Part shown: one piece after another, positions 41,085-52,929 of the stretch
Layout: each line of letters starts with the position of its first letter
Position numbering within the stretch: position 1 is the first letter of the stretch
Source of the DNA: Sthenelais limicola
Lineage: Eukaryota > Annelida > Polychaeta > Phyllodocida > Sigalionidae
Reading direction: 5' to 3'
Length of the DNA: 64,000 nt
NCBI GenBank assembly: GCA_942159475.1
Contig: OW804099.1
Span: 12,088,119 to 12,152,118 of the forward strand
The notes under the pieces: generated by a model
What the model saw: only the letters and a program-made list of their open reading frames with translations
Told to the model about the DNA's origin: nothing
Databases searched by the model: none
Translations under genes and position numbers: made by a program

Positions 41085-41760
41085 AATGATTTAGTAAGTT
41101 GTGGGAAACGACGTAGTGTCCCACAGGAATTTTCCCAGGCTATAAATAGAGTGTGTAGATCCCAATTTAAAAAAGGCTTCAAAATCACATTTTCACCCCA
41201 GATACCTTCACAAACCACATATAATATGATAGGATGTAACGAGGTTGGTTTCTGACTTACTGTACACGTTGCCCACAAGTTTTTTTCGGCCAGGGATTTC
41301 CCCGGCCGAAAAAACCGAGTTACATCCTATTTTTATACCACGATCTCATATTGTACAATAAATGAATAAACAAACTATTTATTTACCTCGCTTCACTTGA
41401 ATAATCCGCCATATTGGTTTTTTGATATCAAAGTGCTAGACAAGGGTACTACTGATTGGCTAATCTACGATGAAACGTACATCATATGACGTCACGAATG
41501 GGCGTGACGTCATGAGTGAGTGAAATGTCAGCCAATGAGGACGCTTCTTACATTTAGGCTAAAAAAGGGTAATATTTTCACGCGTGAATCCAATCAACAA
41601 AACACAATAGCAGGTATCCACTCATTTGCAGCGTGTACAACCCCCGATCGTGGTATAATGTCCTCCACACAGGGTCAACGGACCTGTACAGACAACAAAG
41701 ACAGATGGGGAGATCACAGATACCCAGAACATGCATGACAAAAAACCCTTCTAGAGCTTT
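41085..41760 (-). repeat. Interspersed repeat (family 5) split by a 428-bp insertion
   Basis: Reverse complement aligns with 61690-61890, which is uninterrupted; here the two halves are separated by 41226-41653. Confidence 0.8.
41226..41653. mobile_element. 428-bp insertion with TATAAT target duplication
   Basis: TATAAT at 41220-41225 and 41654-41659 flank the insert; the empty site (61690-61890 copy) has one ATTATA (its complement). The left end is a foldback (ATAGGATGTAAC-[GA]-GGTT with complement to ~41330). The interior has two TGACGTCA sites at 41487-41494 and 41505-41512. No terminal inverted repeats and no ORF. Confidence 0.8.
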
Positions 41761-41929
41761 ATATAATAGATCATTCAGTAGGTGAGTTGAACAGGTCGAG
41801 CATGGTAATACTTTGTTTACAGCATGACATTGGCTCTGACATTGCATCAATGCCGCCTGTCCCTAAATGTGATGCATCATTGATATTTGTGTAACGCTGG
41901 ACTACATTCACAGTAATCAATGAAAATGA

Positions 41930-42040
41930 GGAAAGATAACTGAGTGGGTCATCTGTTTCTTCCCTAGGGAGGAATGGGAACTGTTTCTTCCTGCTCACTC
42001 GCATATAGGGAGTCTATACAAAGTCTCTTCCAGAGGTGAA
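41930..42040 (-). mobile_element. Family 4 5' fragment
   Basis: Minus strand starts TTTCACCTCTGGAAGAGAC and matches the first ~110 bp of the 29803-30268 insertion. It directly follows, head to tail, the copy at 42041-42485. Confidence 0.75.
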
Positions 42041-42052
42041 ATGAATAGGTAG

Positions 42053-42171
42053 AACTTACCTTAGTGCTCTCTGTGATCATTCTTCACCAAGTTGGAGGCA
42101 GGGGAAACCAGGTGGGTTTCCCCTGCCTCCAACTTGGTGAAGAATGATCACAGAGAGCACTAAGGTAAGTT
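42053..42171. repeat. Perfect 57-bp inverted repeat, 5-nt loop
   Basis: Arms 42053-42109 and 42115-42171 are exact reverse complements by reading; loop AGGTG. Confidence 0.95.
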
Positions 42172-42274
42172 CAAGATTTATTTGACCTCTTCCAAAAAAA
42201 TTAAACATAATTTTATTAGATTGCTTTTAATTACAGTAACTTGCTGCGAAAGAAATACAGCAAGGGCATGGCAT

Positions 42275-42391
42275 GGTTTCATAACGCTTATAGATTTATT
42301 CCATGACGCTACGCCGTGTGCAAAGCATTGAAACTGTGGCGGCCATCGTCAATATCACAACGGCCGTTATAAATCTAAGCGTTATGAAACC
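42275..42391. repeat. Inverted repeat with 23-25-bp arms
   Basis: GGTTTCATAACGCTTATAGA at the left, ending in AAGCGTTATGAAACC at the right, with a two-base bulge. Confidence 0.85.
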
Positions 42392-42565
42392 CTAGGGACG
42401 AATGAAACATATTTCTTCCTGCTTGCTCACATATATAACAATCCTATACTAAGTCTATGGATACTCTGTTCCAGAGGTGAAATAAAATATGTTAAAGCAC
42501 CTGGGATGAGGACAAGCCTCTTCCCTACTGTGACGATGGTTCCTTCCCAATATATCCTTCCCACT

Positions 42566-42850
42566 ACAATATATACAAATACCACACACCACACACCACA
42601 GCACACATATTCACACACCCACACACACCACATACACCACAGCACACATATTCACACACCCACACACACCACAACACACATATTCACACACCCACACACA
42701 CCACAACACACATATTCACACACCCACACACACCACATACACCACAGCACACATATTCACACACCCACACACACCACAACACACATATTCACACACCCAC
42801 ACACACCACAACACACATATTCACACACCCACACACACCACACATACACC
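42566..42850. repeat. CA-rich minisatellite (30/40-bp units)
   Basis: ACACATATTCACACACCCAC alternates with CACACCACA and CACCACATACACCACAG blocks, giving mixed 30- and 40-bp units. Confidence 0.9.
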
Positions 42851-43003
42851 TATACTTAATAAACTACTCAAACATTTGTATGAGCAAGGTCAACGTTAGA
42901 CCGCAATAATCAGTTCTGGGATAGAATAAATAAGTATTATATTTCAACATCACCAAAGAAATAATGAGTTAGAACTTGTTGCCAGTGCAAACATAATACA
43001 TAT

Positions 43004-43238
43004 GGGTCAGATTTTCAGAAAATGTACAATTGGTAGCTTTACACATTTAGGAAATTCTGCTAGATTTGACTGAAAAATAATGAATACCAGGTATATCTGA
43101 ATATATTTGGTATCACATTGATTTAAAGTATCAGTTCTGTTAATTCAAACTGCATTTTGAAGCACATTTTTGTCTTAAATGTGGGTTATTCGAGAGGATT
43201 GGTGACGGCGAATTGTACATTTTCTGAAAATATGACCC
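43004..43238 (+). mobile_element. MITE family 1, copy B
   Basis: GGGTCAGATTTTCAGAAAAT at the left and TTTTCTGAAAATATGACCC at the right, 235 bp, collinear with copy A. Confidence 0.88.
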
Positions 43239-43643
43239 AAATACTAATAAATCCCACACCACACCGCACTACACCACACAGACATGTCTAACCCCGTAAC
43301 CTCCCTCCACCCCCACGACCCCCAGACACCCACATAGACCAGCATGGAGTGATATCTGCCCCCTTATCTGCCCACCACCAGGTGTCAGTAGATAGTGGTG
43401 AGATAGTGGAGCCTGTACAGCAGCAATCAATACATGTAAATCACTTATAGTTGCTACATACATGGCACAGATCTATAGTCAAGATATAGAGATAGATATG
43501 TATACATGGAGAGATCTATAATATAGATAGAGATAGAGATATGTATTATAGAGCGAGGGGGCGGCTGGTGTAAATCAATTGATGCTTCTGTAACCACTGC
43601 TTTATCTCTGTCTAGTACCTACTAGACATTCATTATACCCTCC
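43239..43643. other. Unassigned spacer
   Basis: Contains an AT/GA-rich stretch (ATAGAGATAG, 43480-43550); no gene recognised. Confidence 0.4.
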
Positions 43644-44518
43644 ATTAGCTTAAGGGCTGCACTCACTACAAGCTCTATGTACACTATAGGATTCTAGCTT
43701 AAGGGCTGTACACACCACAAGCTCCATGTACACTATAGGATTCTAGCTTAAGGGCTGTACTCACCACAAGCTCCATGTATACTGTATGATTCTAGCTTAA
43801 GGGCTGTACACACCACAAGCTCCATGTACACTATAGGATTCTAGCTTAAGGGCTGTACTCACTACAAGCTCCATGTATACTATAGGATTCTAGCTTAAGG
43901 GCTGTACTCACTACAAGCTCCATGTACACTATAGGATTCTAGCTTAAGGGCTGTACTCACCGAAAGCTCCATGTACACTATAGGATTCTAGCTTAAGGGC
44001 TGTACACACCACAAGCTCCATGTACACTATAGGATTCTAGCTTAAGGGCTGTACTCACCACAAGCTCCATGTACACTATAGGATTCTAGCTTAAGGGCTG
44101 TACACACCACAAGCTCCATGTTAGTGTACTATAGGATTCTAGCTTAAGGGCTGTACACACCACAAGCTCCATGTATACTATAGGATTCTAGCTTAAGGGC
44201 TGTACACACTACAAGCTCCATGTATACTATAGGATTCTAGCTTAAGGGCTGTACACACCACAAGCTCCATGTATACTATAGCATTCTAGCTTAAGGGCTG
44301 TACACACCACAAGCTCCATGTACACTATAGGATTCTAGCTTAAGGGCTGTACACACCACAAGCTCCATGTATACTATAGGATTCTAGCTTAAGGGCTTTA
44401 CACACCACAAGCTCCATGTATACTATAGCATTCTAGCTTAAGGGTTGTACACACCACAAGCTCCATGTATACTATAGGATTCTAGCTTAAGGGCTGTACA
44501 CACCACAAGCTCCATGTA
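43644..44518. repeat. ~18 x 49-bp minisatellite
   Basis: Unit GATTCTAGCTTAAGGGCTGT followed by ACACACCACAAGCTCCATGTACACTATAG (in two parts); variants ACTCACC/ACACACC and TATACT/TACACT are interspersed. Followed by a 21-bp palindrome, CCGATTCAACATTTGAATCGG split as CCGATTCAAC/ATTTGAATCGG. Confidence 0.95.
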
Positions 44519-44635
44519 CAATCCGATTCAACATTTGAATCGGGAGTTTGTTGGCTACAACTGCTGCAGACTGCTCCTTCCAACTGGAAAATGAGTCGTA
44601 GAGGCCCAGACTAGTCGTAAGTTGTATAGTGTGAG

Positions 44636-44859
44636 GGGTCAGATTTTCAGAAAATGTACAGTTCAACTTCGCCAATCTTCCCAAATAACCCAAATTTCAG
44701 ACCAAAATAAAGTTCAAAACTAACCAAACAGATTGCTAGAATCAATGCAATGCCAGATATTCTCGAATTTACCTAGTATTGACCAAATTGCAGCCTAATT
44801 CTGCAGAATATCCTAAATGTGTACAGCGGCCAATTGTACATTGTCTGAAAATCTGACCC
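44636..44859 (-). mobile_element. MITE family 1, copy C (inverted)
   Basis: Reverse orientation relative to copies A and B. A partial 47-bp unit (GTATAGTGTGAGG) precedes it and the full 47-bp array follows, so it seems inserted in that array's ancestor. Confidence 0.85.
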
Positions 44860-44864
44860 ATAAT

Positions 44865-45560
44865 CAGACATGTGTGGGATTGGTGAGGTTGTGAGTGGTA
44901 TAGTATGAGGTATAACCAGACATGTGTGGGTGAGGTTGTGAGTGGTATAGTATGAGGTATAACCAGACATGTGTGGGTGAGGTTGTGAGTGGTATAGTAT
45001 GAGGTATAACCAGACATGTGTGGGTGAGGTTGTGAGTGGTATAGTATGAGGTATAACCAGACATGTGTGGGTGAGGTTGTGAGTGGTATAGTATGAGGTA
45101 TAACCAGACATGTGTGGGTGAGGTTGTGAGTGGTATAGTATGAGGTATAACCAGACATGTGTGGGTGAGGTTGTGAGTGGTATAGTATGAGGTATAACCA
45201 GACATGTGTGGGTGAGGTTGTGAGTGGTATAGTATGAGGTATAACCAGACATGTGTGGGTGAGGTTGTGAGTGGTATAGTATGAGGTATAACCAGACATG
45301 TGTGGGTGAGGTTGTGAGTGGTATAGTATGAGGTATAACCAGACATGTGTGGGTGAGGTTGTGAGTGGTATAGTATGAGGTATAACCAGACATGTGTGGG
45401 TGAGGTTGTGAGTGGTATAGTATGAGGTATAACCAGACATGTGTGGGTGAGGTTGTGAGTGGTATAGTATGAGGTATAACCAGACATGTGTGGGTGAGGT
45501 TGTGAGTGGTATAGTATGAGGTATAACCAGACATGTGTGGGTGAGGTTGTGAGTGGTAGC
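44865..45560. repeat. ~15 x 47-bp minisatellite
   Basis: Unit CAGACATGTGTGGGTGAGGT continuing TGTGAGTGGTATAGTATGAGGTATAAC (in two parts); virtually homogeneous apart from the first, 52-bp, unit. Confidence 0.97.
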
Positions 45561-46240
45561 CTTTGCTCCCGGCAGCAGTAGATCAGACTGGCAGCTCTTG
45601 GCACTAAGCTCCTGATGAGGAGCAAGTTGCAGCATTTAATGATTGAGATTAACTTAGTTAGACTTGCTGCCAGACATGACGGTGGCTGGACGAGAGCTCC
45701 TAGCAGCAAGTGAAACAGGTTACATTTCTGGGAATAGACGGGACCGGGTCACTAACGCTACCAACATGGTGAGGGCAATAAATACTTATTGATATTTCTA
45801 ATTATTTAGTGTTATTATATACGCGTTGCTGTTGAAACAACGTATTGTAGAGTTGTATATGTTGTGTGCATATACAACTCCATGCTCTGGGTTGTGTCGT
45901 ATACAACTCCACGCTCTGAGTGCCAAGCCGAAGGGGCTTATGACAGCACCAAAAGTAGACAATCAGCGGAATCACGCCATTAGCATGATTATATATATAT
46001 ATATATCGTATTTTTATTCTGGTCCTTTCCAATGCTACATCTTCCAGAATTAGGTTAGCAGTCTCTGCCTCAGCAGTTCTACCAATGATTAGCTTTCTAC
46101 GCAGGCACAACGGGAGGCACAACGGTAAAATAAAGATCAAAATGAAGGAAATAAACTAAAATACTTGCATTTCTATCTAAGCTATCTTTTGTTAAAGCAT
46201 TACTGTTGTTTTAAAAGTTTTTATAGCTGTGAAAACAATA
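45561..46240. other. Unassigned spacer
   Basis: A small hairpin, GAGTTGTATATG/CATATACAACTC, lies at about 45850-45882 and a short (AT)n near 45990-46006. No gene recognised. Confidence 0.4.
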
Positions 46241-48256
46241 AGGTGACAGCAATAAGCAGACCCGAGGGACAGGTGTAGGTGACAGCAATAAGCAGACCCG
46301 TGGGACAGGTATAGGTGACAGCAATAAGCAGACCCGTGGGACAGGTATAGGTGACAGCAATAAGCAGACCCGAGGGACAGGTGTAGGTGACAGCAATAAG
46401 CAGACCCGTGGGACAGGTGTAGGTGACAGCAATAAGCAGACCCCAGGGACAGGTGTAGGTGACAGCAATAAGCAGACCCGTGGGACAGGTATAGGTGACA
46501 GCAATAAGCAGACCCGAGGGACAGGTGTAGGTGACAGCAATAAGCAGACCCGTGGGACAGGTGTAGGTGACAGCAATAAGCAGACCCGAGGGACAGGTAT
46601 AGGTGACAGCAATAAGCAGACCCGAGGGACAGGTGTAGGTGACAGCAATAAGCAGACCCGAGGGACAGGTGTAGGTGACAGCAATAAGCAGACCCGTGGG
46701 ACAGGTATAGGTGACAGCAATAAGCAGACCCGAGGGACAGGTGTAGGTGACAGCAATAAGCAGACCCGTGGGACAGGTGTAGGTGACAGCAATAAGCAGA
46801 CCCCAGGGACAGGTGTAGGTGACAGCAATAAGCAGACCCGTGGGACAGGTATAGGTGACAGCAATAAGCAGACCCGAGGGACAGGTGTAGGTGACAGCAA
46901 TAAGCAGACCCGTGGGACAGGTGTAGGTGACAGCAATAAGCAGACCCGAGGGACAGGTATAGGTGACAGCAATAAGCAGACCCGTGGGACAGGTATAGGT
47001 GACAGCAATAAGCAGACCCGTGGGACAGGTATAGGTGACAGCAATAAGCAGACCCGTGGGACAGGTGTAGGTGACAGCAATAAGCAGACCCGAGGGACAG
47101 GTATAGGTGACAGCAATAAGCAGACCCGTGGGACAGGTATAGGTGACAGCAATAAGCAGACCTGAGGGACAGGTATAGGTGACAGCAATAAGCAGACCCG
47201 TGGGACAGGTATAGGTGACAGCAATAAGCAGACCCCAGGGACAGGTGTAGGTGACAGCAATAAGCAGACCCGTGGGACAGGTGTAGGTGACAGCAATAAG
47301 CAGACCCGAGGGACAGGTATAGGTGACAGCAATAAGCAGACCCGTGGGACAGGTATAGGTGACAGCAATAAGCAGACCCGTGGGACAGGTATAGGTGACA
47401 GCAATAAGCAGACCCGTGGGACAGGTATAGGTGACAGCAATAAGCAGACCCGAGGGACAGGTATAGGTGACAGCAATAAGCAGACCCGTGGGACAGGTAT
47501 AGGTGACAGCAATAAGCAGACCCCAGGGACAGGTGTAGGTGACAGCAATAAGCAGACCCGTGGGACAGGTATAGGTGACAGCAATAAGCAGACCCGTGGG
47601 ACAGGTATAGGTGACAGCAATAAGCAGACCCGTGGGACAGGTATAGGTGACAGCAATAAGCAGACCCGAGGGACAGGTATAGGTGACAGCAATAAGCAGA
47701 CCCGAGGGACAGGTATAGGTGACAGCAATAAGCAGACCCGTGGGACAGGTATAGGTGACAGCAATAAGCAGACCCGTGGGACAGGTATAGGTGACAGCAA
47801 TAAGCAGACCCGTGGGACAGGTGTAGGTGACAGCAATAAGCAGACCCGAGGGACAGGTATAGGTGACAGCAATAAGCAGACCCGTGGGACAGGTATAGGT
47901 GACAGCAATAAGCAGACCCGTGGGACAGGTATAGGTGACAGCAATAAGCAGACCCCAGGGACAGGTGTAGGTGACAGCAATAAGCAGACCCGTGGGACAG
48001 GTATAGGTGACAGCAATAAGCAGACCCGTGGGACAGGTGTAGGTGACAGCAATAAGCAGACCCGTGGGACAGGTGTAGGTGACAACAATAAGCAGACCCC
48101 AGGGACAGGTGTAGGTGACAGCAATAAGCAGACCCCAGGGACAGGTGTAGGTGACAGCAATAAGCAGACCCGTGGGACAGGTGTAGGTGACAGCAATAAG
48201 CAGACATGTGGGACAGGTGTAGGTGACAACAATAAGCAGACCCGAGGGACAGGTGT
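46241..48256. repeat. 56 x 36-bp minisatellite
   Basis: Unit AGGTGACAGCAATAAGCAGA followed by CCCGTGGGACAGGTAT; variants CGAGGG/CGTGGG/CCAGGG and GTGT/GTAT are mixed. The span is an exact multiple of 36. Open in all three minus frames; I regard these as repeat artefacts. Confidence 0.97.
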
Positions 48257-48569
48257 AGGTGACAATAGTGGGGAGGGATGACCTTGGCTGTTCCACGAGT
48301 GCACATAAACCAGGGGGAGGAGGGAGTAATAGCCTACATAACCATTTAACCAATCACAATGTGAGCCAGAAATAGAAGTATTTGACTGAGTGGTGGATGT
48401 TGAGGTATTCATGGGGCAGGACAATGGTCTCACACACTGGGCCCTAGAGTAACATGAGCAGGGCAGCTAGCGTACTGGCCACACGTCACAGGCTGGGGGA
48501 CAAAACTCCATCAATATACATGTGCAGATTGTGGTACAAATAACACAATCTTTCGTGGGAGTTTCGGTC
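48257..48569. other. Unassigned spacer
   Basis: No feature recognised. Confidence 0.35.
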
Positions 48570-49620
48570 TACCCCTCTCTCTCATCCACTCTGCCTCTCT
48601 TCCTTCTCTATGTCTCTCTTCTTTCTCTATGTCTCTCTCTTCTCCTCCCTCACTGTCATCTCTGTCCTTGCCCCTGTATCTATACCTTTCTATTCCCTCT
48701 CTTTCCTCTTTCCCTCTCTCCTCTCTTTCCTCTCTTTTCCTCTTTCCTCTCTCCTCTCTCCTCTCTTTCCTCTCTCCTCTCTCCTTCCTCTCTCTCGTCT
48801 CTCCTATCTCGTCTCTCCTATCTCCTCTCTCTCCTCTCTCCTCTCTCTCCTCTCTCCTCTCCTCTCTCTCCTCTCTCCTCTCTTCTCTCTCCTCTCGTCC
48901 TCTCTCTCTCCCCCTCTTCTCTCTCCTCTCTCCTCTCCCTCCTCTCCCTCCTTCCCTCTCTCTCTCCTGCCTCTCCTCTCTCTCTCCCTCTCTCCTCTGT
49001 CTCCTCTCTCCTCTGTCTCCTCTCTCTCTCTCCCTTCTTCCCTCTCTCTCTCCTCTCTCTCTCCTTTCTCTCCTCTCTCCTCTCTCTCCTCTCCCTCTCC
49101 CTCCCTCTCTCTCCTCTCTCTCTCTCCTCTCTCTCTCTCCTCTCTCTCTCTCCTCTCTCTCCTTTCGCTTCTCTTTCTCCTCTCTCTCCTCTCTCTTCTC
49201 TCTCCTATCTCTCCTCTCCTTCCTCTCTCTCTCCTCTCTCTTCCCTCTCTCTCTCCTCTCTCCTCTCTCTCCTCTCTCCTCTCTCTCCTCTGTCTCCTCT
49301 GTCTCCTCTCTCCTCTGTCTCCTCTCCCCTCTCCCTCCTTCCCTCTCTCTCTCTCCCCTCTCCCTCTCTCCTTTCTCCTCTCTCTCCTCTCCCCTCTCCT
49401 CTCTCTCTTCTCTCTCCTCTGTCTCCCCCTCTCTCCTCTCCCTCCTTCCCTCTCTCCTCTCTCCTCTCTCCTCTCCCTCCCACCTTCCTTCTCTTTCTAC
49501 TCTCTCTCTCCTCTCTCCTCTGTCTCCTCTCTCCTCTCTCCTCTCTCCTCTCTCCTCTCTCCTCTCTCCTCTCTCCTCTCTCCTCTCTCCTCTCTCCTCT
49601 CTCCTCTCTCCTCTCTCCAC
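48570..49620. repeat. 1-kb polypyrimidine tract
   Basis: CTCTCTCCTCT repeats, nearly pure C/T, ending in ~14 homogeneous CTCTCTC units. Confidence 0.95.
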
Positions 49621-50140
49621 TGCATCATTTACTACACAATCCTACCAACTTTACTCCTATAATTACACTGCATCATTTACTTCTCTCCAGCACTGACTCA
49701 ACTTGTGGAACAAGATATTACTTTTAACTTCACCAGTAATTTAGCCAGTTATTTCACCATATTACCCGTTATTTATGTTTGTGTTCACATCCCCTGTCTA
49801 ATTGAGACATGTTGCTTCTACATCAGTCTGGAATGTAGATGTAAAAACCCTTGTTACTTACACGGCGCTGAGCGGGATCTGTAGACGACTCTTATACACG
49901 CTCACACACGCTCATACATGCTCATAGGCTGAAGTGTTCTTTAAGACCGTCCCCAGAGTCAGTGGCTGGGAGGCAGGGGCTGGGAGGCTGTGGCTGGGAG
50001 GTTATTATGTTGGATGTGTTTTACAATAGGAGCAACAAGTAATTTTCCTACCCGGCACGGGAAAACATCTCTACCACCGGGAAATATGAGACAACACTTG
50101 GGAGCTGGAGATGGAGCAAGTGGGGAAAAAGATTTGGAGG
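49621..50140. other. Unassigned spacer
   Basis: Complex sequence with GCTCACACACGCTCATACATGC-like short repeats near 49898-49925 (reported in part); no gene. Confidence 0.4.
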
Positions 50141-50843
50141 AGAGGAGAGTGGTGGCTTGTGGGGGGGCAGAGCGGAGAGAGGGAGAGCAGAGAGAGAGAG
50201 GACAAAGGAGAGAGAGGGAGAGAGAGAAGAGAGGGAGAGACAGAGGGAGAGGGGAGAGAGAGGGGAGAGACAGAGGAGATAGAGGAGAAAGGAGAGAGAG
50301 GGAGAGAGAGAAGATAGAGGAGAGAGGAGAGAGGGAGAGAGAGAGGAGAGAGAGAAGAGAGGGAGAGAGAGAGGGAGAGGGGAGAGAGAGAGGAGATAAA
50401 GGAGAAAGGAGAAAGAGGGAGAGAGGGAGAGAGGAGAGAGAGAGGAGAGAGGGGAGAGAGGAGAGAGAGAGGAGATAGAGGAGAAAGGAGAGAGAGGAGA
50501 GAGAGGAGAGAGAGGAGAGAGAGAGAGGAGAGAGAGAGGAGAGAGAGAGGAGATAGAGGAGAAAGGAGAGAGGGAGAGAGAGGAGATAGAGGAGAAAGGA
50601 GAGAGAGGAGAGAGAGGAGATAGAGGAGAGAGGAGATAGAGGAGAGAGAGAGAGGAGAGAGAGAGGAGAGAGAGAGGGAGAGAGAGGAGAGAGAGGAGAA
50701 AGGAGAGAGAGGGAGAGAGGGAGAGAGGAGAAAGAAAGGGGAGAGAGAGGGAGAGAGGAGAGAGAGAGGGGAGAGGGAGAGGAGAGGGAGAGGAGAGAGA
50801 GGGCCGAGTGGAAAAAGTGAGGAGAGGGAGAAAGAATAAAGAG
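50141..50843. repeat. Polypurine tract ending at an assembly gap
   Basis: GAGAGAGGAGA repeats up to the second N block. Confidence 0.95.
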
Positions 50844-51043
50844 NNNNNNNNNNNNNNNNNNNNNNNNNNNNNNNNNNNNNNNNNNNNNNNNNNNNNNNNN
50901 NNNNNNNNNNNNNNNNNNNNNNNNNNNNNNNNNNNNNNNNNNNNNNNNNNNNNNNNNNNNNNNNNNNNNNNNNNNNNNNNNNNNNNNNNNNNNNNNNNNN
51001 NNNNNNNNNNNNNNNNNNNNNNNNNNNNNNNNNNNNNNNNNNN
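50844..51043. other. Assembly gap (200 N)
   Basis: Exactly 200 Ns; true size unknown. Confidence 0.99.
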
Positions 51044-51242
51044 TAGCGTCACCCTGCACTTTATCCACAACTAGCCCTCTTCACTGTCTTGTCACGCAGC
51101 CAGCCTTGAAACAAGTATAATAAAACATAGTGAAGCAATTTAAACAGTGATTCCTAAGTCACTTAACTATAGGCTTCCCAACAGGCTTCCCATCAATCTA
51201 CCTAATGGTGCATACATTTACATGTTAAAAAAGCTTGTCAGT

Positions 51243-51478
51243 GGGTCAGATCTTCAGAAAATGTACAATTGGCATTTAGTAAATTCTGCTAAATTAGAGT
51301 GAAAAATGGTTAATAATACGTATATCTGAGTATATTTGATATTGCTTTGATTCAAACAATCTGTTTGGTTAGGTTGAACTGGATTTTGATCTTCATTTTT
51401 GTCTTAATTTGGGTTATTTGAGAGGATTGGTGAAGGATTGGTGAAGGCGAATTCTACATTTTCCTGCGATTTCACCCC
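51243..51478 (+). mobile_element. MITE family 1, copy D
   Basis: GGGTCAGATCTTCAGAAAAT at the left; the right end is eroded (GCGATTTCACCCC). Collinear with copies A and B. Confidence 0.8.
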
Positions 51479-51608
51479 AATGGAGCATGCCTAGGTAGGG
51501 GTAGGAAGGAGAGAAACGTTTTTTCTTTTCTGTTGTAAAATACATGGCCCTTGTTTACAGGTCGATATCTTCTATATACCTGCTGTGTCATCCCTATATT
51601 GCTTGCAG

Positions 51609-52025
51609 ACATGATCCGTCTTAGGGAAACGAGTCATAAGTCGGAAAATATTGATTTTGAGATATCACCATATTTGAAAAGGGGAGGTCAAACTGATTCC
51701 AATGAATGTAAACACTAGGATGTTTAATAAGTATTTCTATATTTTAAGTTTGATAATTATTTTTTTTTAAAAAGAAAAGTTTTCAATATTTCTGGATGGG
51801 TAATTACCAGTAATGTAACTAAATATACTCCATACAAAGGTCTTCAAAACGCAAGAATATATTTAATACAATGTCCGGAAATTTGTTGCCTGCATTCACA
51901 TGACTATAAGTGCTAAACCCTCTAAAAATCAGAACATTTCAATAAAGAGATCTTGTAGAAAAAACACTTTGAACAATATCAATTTTGCGACTTACGACTC
52001 ATTTTCTTGAAACACATCACAAATG
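51609..52025 (-). mobile_element. MITE family 2, full-length copy
   Basis: TIRs ATGATCCGTCTTAGGGAAAC and TTCTTGAAACACATCAC; interior is the reverse complement of 19841-20255. Confidence 0.8.
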
Positions 52026-52063
52026 TTCAGTCATTTTGACACTGGATCTGAAAATCATACTGT

Positions 52064-52846
52064 AATAGGGGAATTGCATAGCCGCCATTTTGAATCTTGA
52101 TTTGCATGGAATTATGGGAGTAATGATGGTACAGTATAAAATCTATGGAAATCAACCCATATTCAGCATGGACTATTTATCAATGATCTAAAGTCAATAG
52201 GGCGCGTAAGTAGTCCACGGCAGCGATATTTTGAGTCGCGCTACTGTGGCAGTTTTATGACATCATGTGGACATGTCGAGCAAAGCTCCCATAGCCCCAC
52301 CATTGCGGAGATAAATAATCTCTGTTTGTTCATCGATCATATAATTCTATGAGTTCTAACTGACATATATCCATCATTAGAGGCAAACGATTTCAACTAT
52401 AGCCTTCATAATCGTCAAATCTTTACTGGGGCAATGTATAGAGTGATTACGTATCGCCCCAATGCTAACTCTATGGGGATTATTTACTTCCGGTCCACAC
52501 ATCGGTACAACTACGCGACTAATTTTCATTAATTTGCGCCCTGCCGCCATGACACTTACGCTCCCTATATCCTTCTGTTATACATGTTTCCATAGAACAA
52601 GCCTCCATCTTTCCCATCGTGCATTTGATTTTCATAGATCATTTATAAAGCTGTGATATTGGTGAAAACATTCTTGCAATTTTCGATAAAAATTTTGCCA
52701 AATATTTGTATGTCAGATTTCATCAGAATCTATCCCAGCATGCACTGTAACAGACATGCGCAGTGGCACATGCAACTCCCCTATTGTACATCCCAGCATG
52801 CACTGTATGCGCAGACATGCGCAGTGGCACATGCAACTCCCCTATT
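52064..52846 (+). mobile_element. MITE family 3 copy with nested insertion
   Basis: AATAGGGGAATTGCAT at the left and ATGCAACTCCCCTATT at the right, with the last ~50 bp duplicated (copies ending at about 52785 and 52846). The interior is interrupted at ~52199-52566. Confidence 0.85.
52199..52566. mobile_element. Nested MITE (family 6)
   Basis: Terminal repeats AGGGCGCGTAAGT and ACTTACGCTCCCT; the host MITE aligns with 37614-37963 only when this segment is removed. AT/TA-type flanks; no ORF. Confidence 0.75.
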
Positions 52847-52929
52847 GTTAAGGTTTAATCAAAGGATTTGTTAGAACTCCACAGTAACTGAGGAATGTTG
52901 AATTGTAAAATTGGTGCTATCAGGTTATC

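Larger units (their letters stand above)
42041..42485 (-). mobile_element. Family 4 full-length copy
   Basis: About 445 bp on the minus strand, from TTTCACCTCTGGAACAGAG to GTTCTACCTATTC. It contains two hairpins, at 42275-42391 and 42053-42171. Homologous to the 29803-30268 insertion. Confidence 0.8.

Noticed and set aside
44769..45709. Minus-strand ORFs of 253-288 residues over the 47-bp array
   Set aside because: 47 is not a multiple of three, so the frame rotates through the array; all frames are open because the unit has no stop on that strand.
46192..48433. 700-740-residue repeat ORFs on the minus strand
   Set aside because: 36-bp units without stops keep all three frames open; no start context, domain or codon bias.
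48511..49727. Ser/Leu/Pro-rich and Arg/Glu-rich ORFs in CT/GA tracts
   Set aside because: Low-complexity composition; the same occurs in every polypurine/polypyrimidine block of the window.
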